Origin: Chitinophaga pinensis
GTDB taxonomy: Bacteria; Bacteroidota; Bacteroidia; Chitinophagales; Chitinophagaceae
Reading direction: 5' to 3'
Assembly (NCBI GenBank): GCA_945872815.1
Contig: CAMCAY010000001.1
Location: forward strand, 62,001-126,000
DNA: 64,000 nucleotides
This document shows positions 18,392-28,173 of this stretch, one piece after another. Below the pieces are notes generated by a model. That model was not told the DNA's origin, ran no database searches, and saw only the letters and a program-made list of their open reading frames with translations. Each line of letters starts with the position of its first letter. The stretch's first letter is position 1. The translations under genes and the position numbers were made by a program.

Positions 18392-19519
18392 TTATAAAAT
18401 GGCAGCTTTTTTTCTTATAAAATAATTTACAGCAGATCCTATTTGCTTGCCATATTTATATATATTTCTGAAAAACAAATGTCGTTTGAAAATATTATAG
18501 CAAGCCTTCTGAACAAATTGTTTGTCATATCCCAAACTATTAAAGAACAATTCAAATTTTGGATAAAAATCAGAAAATACAATTTCAATGTCTTCCCTTT
18601 CATACCAATATCGAAAGCTCAAATATGAACACATCGGTTCAAAGTCTGATGGGACAATTTGATTCTTTTCTTTTTTTGACTCCATGTTGAAAAATCTAAT
18701 AGATTCTTCTATTTTATTTTGCATGATAGCTACTCCCAAAACACTCATTAAAGCTCTTTGTAAAAAAGGGAACATGTCATGTTTATACTCTTTATTAAAA
18801 GATGACAATACGGTAATTCTTGAATCCTTCAAAAGCGCTCTGTTAGCAACTATTTTAAATGACTCATACATTGTAAAGGGATTTCTACTCATACTATTTT
18901 TTACATACCTGTAATAGACAAGTGCTTTTGGTATCACTGTATGTATTGCACCTGATTTTGCAACCCTTAACCAAAAATCCCAATCTTCCAAACTTTTCAA
19001 ATTTTCATCGAAAGGTCCGGCTGCATCAATAAGTATTTTACTGATGCAAATACTATGACATGGTGCAAGAATGTTAGAAAAAATATCAGGTATTAATTGA
19101 TTTCTCTGCGAAGGAATAACTGTTTGAAGTTCTTTGTCTTTTTTTTCTGAAATATATGTATAACCATATTGTATCAATACGTCATCATTTACAATATTTA
19201 TATTTGTTGAAAGCTGAGCTAAACATGTGTTGTTTAAAAAATCATCCGCGTCCAAAAATATAAATCGTTTGCCCGATGATTGTTTAATTCCTTCATTTCT
19301 GGCTGATGAAAGTCCTCCGTTTTGTTTGTTTATCAATTTTATTCTTGGGTCTCTTTCCTGAAAAACTGATGCAACCTGATTTGTATCATCCATTGAGCCG
19401 TCATTTACCACAATTGCTTCCCAATGTTGGTATTGCTGAGCCAACAAGGATTCCAAACAATCAGGTAAAAAATGTGCCTGATTATAACAAGGTATGATTA
19501 TGGAAAAAAATACAGGCAT
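18392..19519 (-). CDS. Family 2 glycosyltransferase
   Basis: The 375-residue GT2 has MPVFFSIIIPCYNQAHFLPD, VVNDGSMDDT, a FIFLDADDFL metal-binding motif and SLEDWDFWLRVAKSG as the acceptor-side ED block. The C-terminal 130 residues are helical and lack a recognised domain. It lies one base from both neighbours (a GT2 downstream and a GT61-like enzyme upstream), consistent with cotranscription. A specific donor cannot be read. Confidence 0.88.
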   Translation of the reverse strand: MPVFFSIIIPCYNQAHFLPDCLESLLAQQYQHWEAIVVNDGSMDDTNQVASVFQERDPRIKLINKQNGGLSSARNEGIKQSSGKRFIFLDADDFLNNTCLAQLSTNINIVNDDVLIQYGYTYISEKKDKELQTVIPSQRNQLIPDIFSNILAPCHSICISKILIDAAGPFDENLKSLEDWDFWLRVAKSGAIHTVIPKALVYYRYVKNSMSRNPFTMYESFKIVANRALLKDSRITVLSSFNKEYKHDMFPFLQRALMSVLGVAIMQNKIEESIRFFNMESKKEKNQIVPSDFEPMCSYLSFRYWYEREDIEIVFSDFYPKFELFFNSLGYDKQFVQKACYNIFKRHLFFRNIYKYGKQIGSAVNYFIRKKAAIL

Positions 19520-20500
19520 TTAATAAATAGCGGTCAACAATCCTTGCAATTTTATTAGATCGACATTGATATTGGCTTTTTGGATTTCCTTTGAATCTCC
19601 TGGATTAATTGTATAATAGTATTGATGATTCAAAGCTTTTGCAAGATTAAAAAAACAGTTATTGATATCTAAAGCATCTGCTTTTAATTCTATTACTAAA
19701 GAACCTTCTTTCATGAAAAGCATGTTGGTTAATCCAGCTCCGTGATTACTAATTAATATTTTTGTTTCATTCATTAAATCCTTTTGATTAGAGAAAGAAA
19801 GTTCTTCCATATAAACTGTTATAAATCCTAAAGCGCTTAACATGTTGTTCAGTTCATCCTCATTTAAAATCTTTCTTCTATTTGCTTTTATTCTACTGAT
19901 GTAAATTTTTTTTTGCGGGGAATCTTTAGATATATTAGAATGAAATGCATCTCGTACTTGCAGAATATACTCTGGGTCGAATTGTGCCGGTTTTAAATGT
20001 GAAGGAGCAAATAATTTATTTACAACAATCTTTCGATTGATATCATAAAATGCAGCTTCTGTCTTCAAAGCCCTAAGACTTTCCAACACAAAATCATACT
20101 GTTTAAAATGTAAAGGCAATAATACCTTAACGTCTTTGTTTATTTCCTTTCCTGATATTATGCGTGGCAAAACTTCCGTAAACCAATGGAAATATCCGGA
20201 ACTCCACTGATCTAAAACCCAAAGACCTTCATTGATTTTTCTCTTTTTAAAAATCAAGCATTTTATATACGCTTTGAGTTTTTTGTTTGATGATGCCTTT
20301 CTGGTTAGACAATATTCTTTTTGTAAACAAAGTCCATTAAATAAATACAATTGTACTATTGAAGCCTTTTTATAAATACGAACATGATTCTCTTTTATGT
20401 TCACATCAAAGTCTTCCATGAAATGTTGGCTATCCGTTGCTGAATAATTTGCAGGATAAGTTCTTAACAGCCTGAATTCATTTTTTAAAATCGTCTTCAT
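19520..20500 (-). CDS. GT61-family (DUF563) glycosyltransferase
   Basis: A 326-residue protein with the hallmarks of GT61/DUF563 enzymes: VLDQWSSGYFHWFTEVLPRI in the first half, IYISRIKANRRKILNEDE in the middle, and ISNHGAGLTNMLFM near the C-terminus, the highly conserved GAGL(T/A)N block. GT61 includes xylosyl- and GlcNAc-transferases of eukaryotes and many uncharacterised bacterial capsule enzymes. There is no membrane segment, so it is presumably cytoplasmic. It is placed between a FkbM-type methyltransferase and a GT2. Confidence 0.87.
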   Translation of the reverse strand: MKTILKNEFRLLRTYPANYSATDSQHFMEDFDVNIKENHVRIYKKASIVQLYLFNGLCLQKEYCLTRKASSNKKLKAYIKCLIFKKRKINEGLWVLDQWSSGYFHWFTEVLPRIISGKEINKDVKVLLPLHFKQYDFVLESLRALKTEAAFYDINRKIVVNKLFAPSHLKPAQFDPEYILQVRDAFHSNISKDSPQKKIYISRIKANRRKILNEDELNNMLSALGFITVYMEELSFSNQKDLMNETKILISNHGAGLTNMLFMKEGSLVIELKADALDINNCFFNLAKALNHQYYYTINPGDSKEIQKANINVDLIKLQGLLTAIY

Positions 20501-20503
20501 TTT

Positions 20504-21172
20504 TTATTCCATAAACAACAAACTTCCTACATGTTCTCCTTGCATCGTTTTACCTTTTAAAGTATAGCCTATCTGATTCATAAAGATTGCGGATTCTGAA
20601 ACCAAATCATTTTGCAATTTTTCATGTGTTTCTATGCAGACAACTTTGGGTCTGTACTTATTCCAATCGTTGCTTTTCAGTACATTAAAATCAAATCCTT
20701 CACAATCGATTGTCAAAAAATCAATTGGTTGATTTAAAATATTTTGATTGAAAACTTCTTTTAACGTCATGATTTTTATAGGTATGATTTGGTCAATACT
20801 TCCATGTAGATTGTTGCTATTTATATATTCCTCTGAAAAGGAATTCCTTGCGGATAGTCCGTCTTTAAGTTTATAGTAATTAAGCGCTATGTCTGATTGA
20901 TCGGATATGCCGACATTTAAAAAAATATCTTTGGAACGTTTGTTCTGGTATAGTTTTGTAAACTCTGGATTCGGATCGATGCAGATTCCTGTCCAATTCC
21001 TTAAATAAAAGAAAAAAGTGTTGTTGGCTAAAATGGGATGATGTGAGCCTACATCAACGTATGTTCCAATTTTTTTTTGTTGTAAGATTTGAAAAACTTG
21101 TAAATCAATACCAGACTTAGCAAAAGAAGTGTGGAACTTTTTGTAGAATTTATTTTTAATAGTTTGTAACAT
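20504..21172 (-). CDS. FkbM-family SAM methyltransferase
   Basis: The 222-residue protein carries the FkbM pattern: YVDVGSHHP (SAM-binding motif I), CIDPNPEF (motif II acidic residue) and FLTIDCEGFDFNVLKS, the family's D-x-E-G-x-(D/E)-x-x-V-L block. FkbM homologues O-methylate hydroxyls of polyketides and sugars. In this cluster, methylation of a glycan sugar is the natural inference, although some relatives act on other small molecules. The start ATG at 21172 gives a normal N-terminus. Confidence 0.88.
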   Translation of the reverse strand: MLQTIKNKFYKKFHTSFAKSGIDLQVFQILQQKKIGTYVDVGSHHPILANNTFFFYLRNWTGICIDPNPEFTKLYQNKRSKDIFLNVGISDQSDIALNYYKLKDGLSARNSFSEEYINSNNLHGSIDQIIPIKIMTLKEVFNQNILNQPIDFLTIDCEGFDFNVLKSNDWNKYRPKVVCIETHEKLQNDLVSESAIFMNQIGYTLKGKTMQGEHVGSLLFME

Positions 21173-21204
21173 CTTGCTGTTGAAGTTTTTAAGCCTTTAA
21201 ATTA

Positions 21205-22092
21205 CTACCCGAATTTTTCTTTCATCACATCTTCAAAGTTTTCCATTTTTGTAATCCCGAATTCCTCAAGTGCTATTTTTTGATAACTATTTCCTCTAAT
21301 CCTCAATTCTTTAAATAATTCTGGCATTGGAGACCATCTGTCGTGTACCACTCCACATAGTCTGGTGGTAGCAACTTTCAACCCTTTTAATTTGGCTCTG
21401 ATAAAAAAATTCTGATGTTCGCCACCTTTCAATAAAGGATTCCACCCTCCTATTGATTTAATTTTTTCAGTCCTTCCAATAAAAAAATTATGTGTGAGAT
21501 CGCAAATTGTAAATGGGTCTGCATATTTTATTTTCTTCATCCTACACACATTTCCTTCAATATCAAATGCTGCATAATATTCAAATATACCGGTTGATGG
21601 AATAAGAATATTGCATTTTAAAAGCCATCTTGAAATAATAGACTTTATTTTTTGTTTTCTAGATTTTAAATTGTATTGCCGAAATACTCCACCTAATATA
21701 TCCAAATTATTTTCGAGTAACAACTTCCTCATTAGAGGAATTCTTGTTCGAGGCTCAAAAATAAAATCATCATCACATAGTACAAATAAAGAAGTAGTAG
21801 TCACTTCAAGCATTTTATTTCTTCCTTCTGCCGTGCCGGCGTCAAAAGGCAGATTTATATATGTAATATTCAAATCAGGGAATGCAGATAATACTTTGTC
21901 TTTGTAATGTACTTTACTGTCATCTGCAATAACTATTGGACCCTTGAATTTATATTTTTTTATAGAATCGAGCAGGTGAATTAATTGATTGGGCCTTTCT
22001 AAGGTTTTAATAAGAATGCTGGTATCATTGAGTTGATCCAGCATAAAGTTGCTTTTCTTTTGAAGTGGCTTCCAATTAAATATCCAATACAT
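21205..22092 (-). CDS. Family 2-like glycosyltransferase
   Basis: A 295-residue GT-A protein with SILIKTLERPNQLIHLLDSI, IVIADDSKVHY and FVLCDDDFIFEPRTRI (DXD). The later GGEHQNFFIRAKL resembles the acceptor-binding acidic motif of beta-GalNAc/GlcNAc-transferase-like proteins. The ATG at 22092 directly abuts the preceding stop and adds a 16-residue leader. A second ATG at 22044 (MLDQLNDTSILIKT) gives a cleaner family-like start and may be the true one. Substrate unknown. Confidence 0.82.
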   Translation of the reverse strand: MYWIFNWKPLQKKSNFMLDQLNDTSILIKTLERPNQLIHLLDSIKKYKFKGPIVIADDSKVHYKDKVLSAFPDLNITYINLPFDAGTAEGRNKMLEVTTTSLFVLCDDDFIFEPRTRIPLMRKLLLENNLDILGGVFRQYNLKSRKQKIKSIISRWLLKCNILIPSTGIFEYYAAFDIEGNVCRMKKIKYADPFTICDLTHNFFIGRTEKIKSIGGWNPLLKGGEHQNFFIRAKLKGLKVATTRLCGVVHDRWSPMPELFKELRIRGNSYQKIALEEFGITKMENFEDVMKEKFG

Positions 22093-22824
22093 TTATTTAG
22101 AAAAAATTTTCTTAATTATTTTAATAGTGTTTCCGATAACATCTCTTTTAGACAACTTTTTAATTTTGTCTTCCATGATTCTGATTTTTGCTTCTTGTTG
22201 CCGAATGAACAAAGTAAATAGTTCAGGATGTATGTATGATTGTATTTCGAGGTTGATTCCTGAAGAAAGTGAATGTCCTTTCTTCACCACCAAAAACAAA
22301 TTTTGTCTGTACCATGGGTCAATTTGAGAATTGTTCCAGATTTTATTTCTAAAAAAATCAATCATTTCATAGCCATTTTTTTCAAATAATTGTTGCCAAA
22401 AAGAAGGCCATTGTTCATTAATGTGAAATTGTCCGCCTTGACCAGGTATGGCCGCTGAAAACAAAATAACATCAGAATGATTGATCAATGAACTTACAAA
22501 TTTTTCAGCAGATTGAATAGGTAAATGTTCTGCCACCTCCAAACAAATAACCAGATCAAATTGATGTTTTAGATCAAACGATTCTTTCAGGTCAATTGCC
22601 AGAAATTCTTCCTGATTTATTTTTAATAAAGATTTATTGACATAATAACCGTCAATTCCCAATATTTTAGGCACACCCATTTTTTTGGCTATTGCCGCCC
22701 AATTACCAAGGCCACAGCCAACATCGAGCACAGAAATTGGTTTATACTTCTCAAACAAAATTGGAAGAACTGCTTCTGCCGCCGCAAAATTATGAATCAC
22801 TTCGTCATGTGAATATGGAGCCAT
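22093..22824 (-). CDS. Class I SAM-dependent methyltransferase
   Basis: The 243-residue protein has motif I VLDVGCGLGNWAAIAKK at about residues 36-52, followed by LGIDGYYV, LAIDLKE and DLVICLEVAEHLP (motif IV region), the standard seven-strand methyltransferase order. The last 45 residues (QQEAKIRIMEDKIKKL) form a likely short coiled coil, which could tether it to other glycan enzymes. It resembles methyltransferases found beside glycosyltransferases in capsule loci. The target could be a sugar hydroxyl or a chain end, but nothing here fixes it. Confidence 0.86.
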   Translation of the reverse strand: MAPYSHDEVIHNFAAAEAVLPILFEKYKPISVLDVGCGLGNWAAIAKKMGVPKILGIDGYYVNKSLLKINQEEFLAIDLKESFDLKHQFDLVICLEVAEHLPIQSAEKFVSSLINHSDVILFSAAIPGQGGQFHINEQWPSFWQQLFEKNGYEMIDFFRNKIWNNSQIDPWYRQNLFLVVKKGHSLSSGINLEIQSYIHPELFTLFIRQQEAKIRIMEDKIKKLSKRDVIGNTIKIIKKIFSK

Positions 22825-22829
22825 TTTTG

Positions 22830-23696
22830 CTATTCCTTTATTTTATTGAACAATTCTTTTAGTACTGATAAATCTTCGAATTTTCTCGCAAACAAATCAT
22901 TTGATTCAAGCGCTTGAGAAATGTTATCACTTTTAAGTATTTCCGGACTTCCGGTATTAGGCTTCCAGATGGTGAATCTTAATGAATCGTTTACCCATTT
23001 ATTGGAATCTAGATTTCTCTTTAACAAGGTGTGAGGTAAAACTTCTTCCATCAATAGACCAAAAGACAATCGAAACCGAAGCCATTTTGATTTTCTGAAT
23101 TCCTTTAATAATTGTTCAACATCATGTTTATGTAAATTAAACCAATTCTCTCCAACAAAAATATCAGTTGGCGTTTTAAATCTAAAAAATGTAAGTTTTT
23201 TTTGCAGTTTTTTAAAGTTGGTTAAACAATGGTGTTTGAATAATGAAAAAATCCTTTTGTTGTGACACATAGGGATATGGACAAAAGAAAACCTTTTTAT
23301 AAATGTAGAATAATCAACCAGTGGATCTTTTTTTACATCTTCCAAAGGAATAATATTCATATAACTTATTCCTTCTTGTTTTTTAAAAAACTCTACAATT
23401 TTATTTATGGGTTTTGCAGGGAAATCTTCCCCGCTAATTAATACATAATAATCATTGTTATCCTTATAAGCCCTTTTCAGTAAATCAAATGTTGCCCTTG
23501 TTACATTATATGCACCCCACGAACAATAGTAATTAGGGAGAATGGGAACAAATTCTGCTTCAATACTGCTATAGCTAAATTCTGCGCTCTTATCTATATG
23601 CAGATAAACATTTACCTCATTATGTTTAAGCGATTTTATTAAATACTCAAGCTGCTCTGGAGATTTATGAGCAAGAATTAATACAGCGATTTTCAT
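22830..23696 (-). CDS. GT14 core-2/I-branching beta-1,6-GlcNAc-transferase-like
   Basis: This 288-residue protein matches the bacterial GT14 pattern: KIAVLILAHKSPEQLEYLIK, VYLHIDKSAEF, YYCSWGAYNVTRATFDLL, YYVLISGEDFPAKP and FVGENWFNL. GT14 members add branching GlcNAc or xylose residues; bacterial homologues in polysaccharide loci are rarely characterised. No transmembrane segment is present, unlike eukaryotic Golgi enzymes. It follows the methyltransferase gene by 5 bases. The presence of a branching-type enzyme suggests a branched glycan, an inference only. Confidence 0.88.
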   Translation of the reverse strand: MKIAVLILAHKSPEQLEYLIKSLKHNEVNVYLHIDKSAEFSYSSIEAEFVPILPNYYCSWGAYNVTRATFDLLKRAYKDNNDYYVLISGEDFPAKPINKIVEFFKKQEGISYMNIIPLEDVKKDPLVDYSTFIKRFSFVHIPMCHNKRIFSLFKHHCLTNFKKLQKKLTFFRFKTPTDIFVGENWFNLHKHDVEQLLKEFRKSKWLRFRLSFGLLMEEVLPHTLLKRNLDSNKWVNDSLRFTIWKPNTGSPEILKSDNISQALESNDLFARKFEDLSVLKELFNKIKE

Positions 23697-23724
23697 TTGA
23701 TAGTAGCAACACTAAATTGTTGAC

Positions 23725-24780
23725 TCAATTGGAAGAAAGAGGTTGCTTGTTGTATATTTTTTTAATAAATTCCAATCCTGATTTTCTTTCTTTGTAATAT
23801 GTATGAAAATGAATGATTAACTCCCATAATAAATACTTATCAAAAAGAACTTCTTTGTAATTTTTTATTAAAAATCGATGATCCACTGTTTTGTTTGAGT
23901 GCCTTTTTTTGAATAATGTTTTTACTATTACCAACATTTCTCTTAAATAAAAGAATATGAAGAGATTATCTTTATTGAATTTTACCTGTTTAACAATAAT
24001 CTTATAAAACACCAACCACCCATAACACTTTGCATTGATTTTAATCTGACTTTCTAGATTTTGTTCCGAAACCCTTCCTCCACTTAAATCATGTATAAAT
24101 GTCAAGCGGTCATCAAAATAAAGTGAGTGTCCGGTGATTGTAATAATTCTCGCGAGCTCTGCGTCTTCGGCTTGAGCTTTACCAGCTTGTAAACTGTTTT
24201 TAAATTGAAAACCATTTGCAATAAGATAATTCCACATTTTTTTTCTTATTACAGATCCTGCTCCCCATATATTAAAATGTGTTGGGGGTAAAAAGCCAGA
24301 GGATTTAATGAATTTACCAACAAAATAAGCCCCGGACATTTCTTTAAACCATATTGGTTCCGCAACACCTTCTCCAAATCTTGCTTCTGAACCGTATCCA
24401 CCTAGCATTCCAATATGCGAGTATTGATTAAACAAAGAGAGTGTTGTTTCAAAATATTCAGGGCATAACCAATTATCATCATCGCACAACAAAAGAATTT
24501 CATAATTGGCAGCGTGATAGCCGGCCATAAGAGCGTTTGATTTACCTGGCTTTTTTTCATGTACTACATTTAGGGGATATTTATCCTTATAGGGCTGCCA
24601 AAATCGCTCTGCTAGTTCTACTGTATTGTCTTTGCAGTTGTTATCAACTAATATTATTTCAAAACCAACCTCAGGAGAATTGATTTTTTGTTGACTCAAA
24701 TATTGTAATGTTGTTTCTATTCTTTTTGCACTGTTATGACAGCACATAATTACAGAAATTTCATTAAACTTATTTTCCAT
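23725..24780 (-). CDS. Family 2 glycosyltransferase
   Basis: The 351-residue GT2 has ISVIMCCHNSAKRIETTLQ, IILVDNNCKDNTVELA, LLCDDDNWLCPEYF as the metal site and KAQAEDAELARII as the acceptor-side acidic motif. GMLGGYGSEA and WGAGSVIRKKM mirror the 17368-18390 protein, showing a paralogous pair. The C-terminal 100 residues are basic and partly hydrophobic (VFYKIIVKQVKF, LFIFFYLREML), suggesting peripheral membrane contact. Specificity unknown. Confidence 0.88.
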   Translation of the reverse strand: MENKFNEISVIMCCHNSAKRIETTLQYLSQQKINSPEVGFEIILVDNNCKDNTVELAERFWQPYKDKYPLNVVHEKKPGKSNALMAGYHAANYEILLLCDDDNWLCPEYFETTLSLFNQYSHIGMLGGYGSEARFGEGVAEPIWFKEMSGAYFVGKFIKSSGFLPPTHFNIWGAGSVIRKKMWNYLIANGFQFKNSLQAGKAQAEDAELARIITITGHSLYFDDRLTFIHDLSGGRVSEQNLESQIKINAKCYGWLVFYKIIVKQVKFNKDNLFIFFYLREMLVIVKTLFKKRHSNKTVDHRFLIKNYKEVLFDKYLLWELIIHFHTYYKERKSGLEFIKKIYNKQPLSSN

Positions 24781-24815
24781 TATGTCTTTCTATAAAACAA
24801 ACAATTTTTACTGCA

Positions 24816-25643
24816 TTATTGAACCCATATAAAATCCTCTGTCATAATTCCAGCCGGATATTCAATTCCAATATTATAACCTGCCCAGTTTTTGGGGGCA
24901 TATACTTTCTTGTTGGGCTTTGCATTTAAATAGGCTCCCCACCAAGCGTAACTACTGTTGGATATCACGCAAGTATCAGCATTCATGAGCAATTGAAACT
25001 GTATTTCGGGTGAGTCATCTACAAATAGAAAATTGTTGTCTTCTCCGAAAATTAATTTTGCTTCTTTTATTTCGTCGCTGATTACAATGATTTTTTGATA
25101 TTCGGATTTAATTCTTGCAATAATATTCTTAAACCAATCAGTTGGTAAATACACATGAGGGTAATTATAATCCGGCAACTGAAAGTTTTTATAATCTATT
25201 CCTGTTCTGATACAAACTACGAGTGTTATATTAGACCTGAATATTTCTCCGTATGTTTTTTCAAATAATTGTTTTGTCTTTTTTTTAAAAGAAAATAATT
25301 TTAATAGATCTTTCTTATACGGATGAAAATAAGATGCGTCCTGAAAATATCCTTTATATAAAGTGTTTGTAAAATTATCCGGCAATTGAATATTTTTCTT
25401 GCAATCGCTTAAGTCAAGAACAAATTTCATTTTAATTCTGTTAGCAATCTGACAATATACTCTAAATAAGAAATTATTGCTGAATAAACTATAAGGGAAA
25501 TTAAGTTTAAAGAATTTTAGATAAAACTTATTTCTGTCCATTTCCAAGAAGAATATTATCTTATTTTTTTTGGCAGTCACATAAGCAAAAGCATATTGAA
25601 ACAATTGATTACCCATTCTGCCTTGTAGAAATACTTTAAACAT
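24816..25643 (-). CDS. GT11 alpha-1,2-fucosyltransferase-like protein
   Basis: A 275-residue protein with the GT11 N-terminal block FLQGRMGNQLFQYAFAYVTA and the C-terminal block VISNSSYAWWGAYLNAKPN. The middle motif, usually H-x-R-R-x-D-Y, appears as CIRTGIDY (Cys144, Arg146, Asp150, Tyr151), so the first residue of the classical motif is altered while the key arginine is kept. GT11 enzymes use GDP-fucose; GDP-fucose synthesis genes (gmd/fcl) are not in this window. Transfer of fucose or a related GDP-sugar is likely. It is 30 bases from the MBOAT gene. Confidence 0.88.
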   Translation of the reverse strand: MFKVFLQGRMGNQLFQYAFAYVTAKKNKIIFFLEMDRNKFYLKFFKLNFPYSLFSNNFLFRVYCQIANRIKMKFVLDLSDCKKNIQLPDNFTNTLYKGYFQDASYFHPYKKDLLKLFSFKKKTKQLFEKTYGEIFRSNITLVVCIRTGIDYKNFQLPDYNYPHVYLPTDWFKNIIARIKSEYQKIIVISDEIKEAKLIFGEDNNFLFVDDSPEIQFQLLMNADTCVISNSSYAWWGAYLNAKPNKKVYAPKNWAGYNIGIEYPAGIMTEDFIWVQ

Positions 25644-25673
25644 TAGATTCCTTTTGAAACCATTCAGTTTTGA

Positions 25674-27137
25674 TTAAAACTGAAAATAAATAAACTGCTG
25701 TTCTTTTCCACTAAACCAAATGATGGTCAATATAATCGCATAATAAAACAATAGTCGAACAGGTCGTTTCCATTTCAATCCAATTTTTTCAATAGCAAAT
25801 TGCTGTTCTCTTCCAATCCATTCAATTAACATAAACAGAAGTAAAAAAAATACAATCGAAAAACCAATATGTTTATTAAAAAATACTATCGAGCTAATGT
25901 ATGATTTCTTTATAAACAATCCCGTCAACAAGTTTTTTAAGAAAAGCAATGCATTTGTAAAGTTATCTGACCTAAAAAAGACCCAAGCAAGAACAGTTAA
26001 AGCAAATGTTGATAGCATCGAAATGCTTTCTTTAAACGTTGGTAATTTTCTTCCTTTTGCTACAATTTCTAGGTTGTTTCTGTTGTTATTTGTAAGAAGT
26101 AAGGGCAGAAAATAAATTGCATTGAGTGTTCCCCACGCAATGAAAGTCCAATTGGCTCCATGCCAGAATCCGCTGACAATAAAGATGATAAATGTGTTAC
26201 GAATTTTTTTCCACGTTCCCCCTTTACTTCCTCCCAATGGAATGTATAAATAATCCCTAAACCAGGAAGAAAGGGATATGTGCCATCGCCTCCAAAATTC
26301 TGCTATGTCTCTTGAAAAATATGGGAATGCGAAATTTCTCAATAAATCAATTCCAAACAATTTGGCTGTTCCTAAAGCTATATCAGAATATCCTGAAAAG
26401 TCGCAATAAATTTGAAAAGTAAAAAACAATGCTCCCATTAAAAGGGAAAGACCTGAATGACCAGCTTGATTATTAAAAATCATATTCGCATATTCAGCGC
26501 ACTGATCGGCTATGACAACTTTTTTGAAAAATCCCCACAAGATTTGTCTCAAACCATTCACGGCCTTAGAATAATTGAATTCCCTTTTTTGTTGAATTTG
26601 AGGAAGAAGATGTGTGGCTCTTTCTATTGGACCTGCCACCAATAATGGAAAGAAGCTTACAAATACAGAATAATCAATAAAGTTCTTTTCCGCCTTGATT
26701 CTGTCATTGTAAATATCAATTACATAAGAAAGTCCATGGAAAGTGTAGAATGAAATACCTACCGGCAGAATCACATTAATAGTCCATGGATTTACATGAA
26801 ATCCAATATTTGAAATGGCAGTTGCAAATGATGCAGCGAAGAAATTGTAATATTTGAATGTTCCTAAAAAACCCAAATTGACTATAATACTTAACCAAAA
26901 CCAAAACTTTTTTACTTTTTGATTTTCTGCCTGTGACATTTTTAATCCAGTAAAATAATCAAGCAGCGTTGAAAAAATCAACAAAAATAAAAAACGCCAA
27001 TCCCAGCATGCATAGAAGAAATAGCTGGCAACAAGCAATAAAATATTTTGTCCTTTCAAATTTTTTTGAACGATAAACCAATAAAGGAAAAAAACAATTG
27101 GTAAGAAAATTAAAAAGTTGATGGAATTAAAGAGCAT
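25674..27137 (-). CDS. MBOAT-family O-acyltransferase (AlgI/DltB-like)
   Basis: The 487-residue polytopic protein has the AlgI-type core: ILPVGISFYTFHGLSYVIDIY, FPLLVAGPIERATHLLPQ, FQIYCDFSGYSDIALG, FWRRWHISLSSWFRDYLYIP with His286, and SGFWHGANWTFIAWG with the catalytic His326. AlgI-type proteins pass acetyl groups across the inner membrane to a periplasmic SGNH-type partner (AlgJ/AlgX, PatB, DltD). Here four SGNH-like genes lie directly upstream, a plausible set of partners, and the glycan would be acetylated in the periplasm. Length is normal (about 470-520). Confidence 0.93.
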   Translation of the reverse strand: MLFNSINFLIFLPIVFFLYWFIVQKNLKGQNILLLVASYFFYACWDWRFLFLLIFSTLLDYFTGLKMSQAENQKVKKFWFWLSIIVNLGFLGTFKYYNFFAASFATAISNIGFHVNPWTINVILPVGISFYTFHGLSYVIDIYNDRIKAEKNFIDYSVFVSFFPLLVAGPIERATHLLPQIQQKREFNYSKAVNGLRQILWGFFKKVVIADQCAEYANMIFNNQAGHSGLSLLMGALFFTFQIYCDFSGYSDIALGTAKLFGIDLLRNFAFPYFSRDIAEFWRRWHISLSSWFRDYLYIPLGGSKGGTWKKIRNTFIIFIVSGFWHGANWTFIAWGTLNAIYFLPLLLTNNNRNNLEIVAKGRKLPTFKESISMLSTFALTVLAWVFFRSDNFTNALLFLKNLLTGLFIKKSYISSIVFFNKHIGFSIVFFLLLFMLIEWIGREQQFAIEKIGLKWKRPVRLLFYYAIILTIIWFSGKEQQFIYFQF

Positions 27138-27222
27138 AAAAAGTATTTAGATAGTATTTAAATAAGCTGAATATTATCGCTGACAATTATTTTCCTTTTG
27201 GTTATAAGGTATAATTAGATTT

Positions 27223-28173
27223 TCAATAACCTTTTGTTTGTTTGTTTGTTGATTCAGTATTTGAAATAATATTATTCAGCTTAATTGTAAGCTTTTTAGC
27301 GCCATTTTCGTTTAGGTGGTCTGCATCAAAGTAATCCTCTTTTCTAAACGAAGTGTCATTTATAAAATTGTAATAAACAACATTTGAATTGTTTTTTTCG
27401 AAAGAACTCCCAATTTTGGCCACTTTTTCGAATGTGTTTTTATCAAATGCATCAATATAGTATTTGTATGCGGGAGGGGTGAAAAGTATTAATTTTACTT
27501 TTTTCTTTTTACAAAAATGGATGATTTTTTGAAATTCCAAAAAATTGTCTCCCAAAAAATCGTTACTATTTTTTTTATGTCTTTCAGCTGCAGTTTTTCC
27601 TGAAATTTTTAAATCGACAAATTTTTGTACTGGTTTAAAATAACCTAATCGGTCGCAAGGTCTATCTGAAATCAAATCAAAAGTGTTTCTTTTATAATAA
27701 ATCCACCATAATCTTTTAAAATTTAATGAAAGAGGATTATTAAATATATTGAGTGTACTAAAATAAAACTCGGGAAATTTAAAACCATAATCCATGATAT
27801 AGTATTTGACTCTGTAGCTTTCACTTCCGTATTCAAGTCTGTTATATAAAGAATAATAGTCTATCGGTAATAATATGTATTTCAAACTATCAGCACGATT
27901 GATATAGTTCTCTAAAATTTCAGCATCAAAATTTATAGATTGAGAAAAATAAGCTGCATTAAAAGCATTTTGTTGAATAAACTCAGGATTACAACCACAA
28001 TAAGAATGCGAATTCCCAAGAATCAATATTTTAATTTTATTAGAGTTAGAATCTAAATAATTTTTTTTGTAGGTATATACATTAGGTATTTGAAAAAGCA
28101 TGCTTTCCATTATGGAAAAAATACAAACTAATGGCAAAAGAAATAAAGAAGTTTTTTTTATAAAAAAAGTCAA
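27223..28173 (-). CDS. Membrane-anchored SGNH/AlgJ-like protein, copy 1
   Basis: A 316-residue protein with one N-terminal membrane helix (about residues 8-27) and a presumably periplasmic body. The SGNH-type nucleophile motif is LILGNSHS (Ser55, His56), and the catalytic D-x-x-H triad end is DADHLNENG (Asp283, His286). This arrangement is shared with DltD/AlgJ-like O-acetyltransfer partners of MBOAT proteins. The gene is first in order after the MBOAT gene, 85 bases away. It is one of four tandem paralogues, so a role in acetylating the exported glycan is inferred. No closer family name can be given. Confidence 0.75.
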   Translation of the reverse strand: MTFFIKKTSLFLLPLVCIFSIMESMLFQIPNVYTYKKNYLDSNSNKIKILILGNSHSYCGCNPEFIQQNAFNAAYFSQSINFDAEILENYINRADSLKYILLPIDYYSLYNRLEYGSESYRVKYYIMDYGFKFPEFYFSTLNIFNNPLSLNFKRLWWIYYKRNTFDLISDRPCDRLGYFKPVQKFVDLKISGKTAAERHKKNSNDFLGDNFLEFQKIIHFCKKKKVKLILFTPPAYKYYIDAFDKNTFEKVAKIGSSFEKNNSNVVYYNFINDTSFRKEDYFDADHLNENGAKKLTIKLNNIISNTESTNKQTKGY

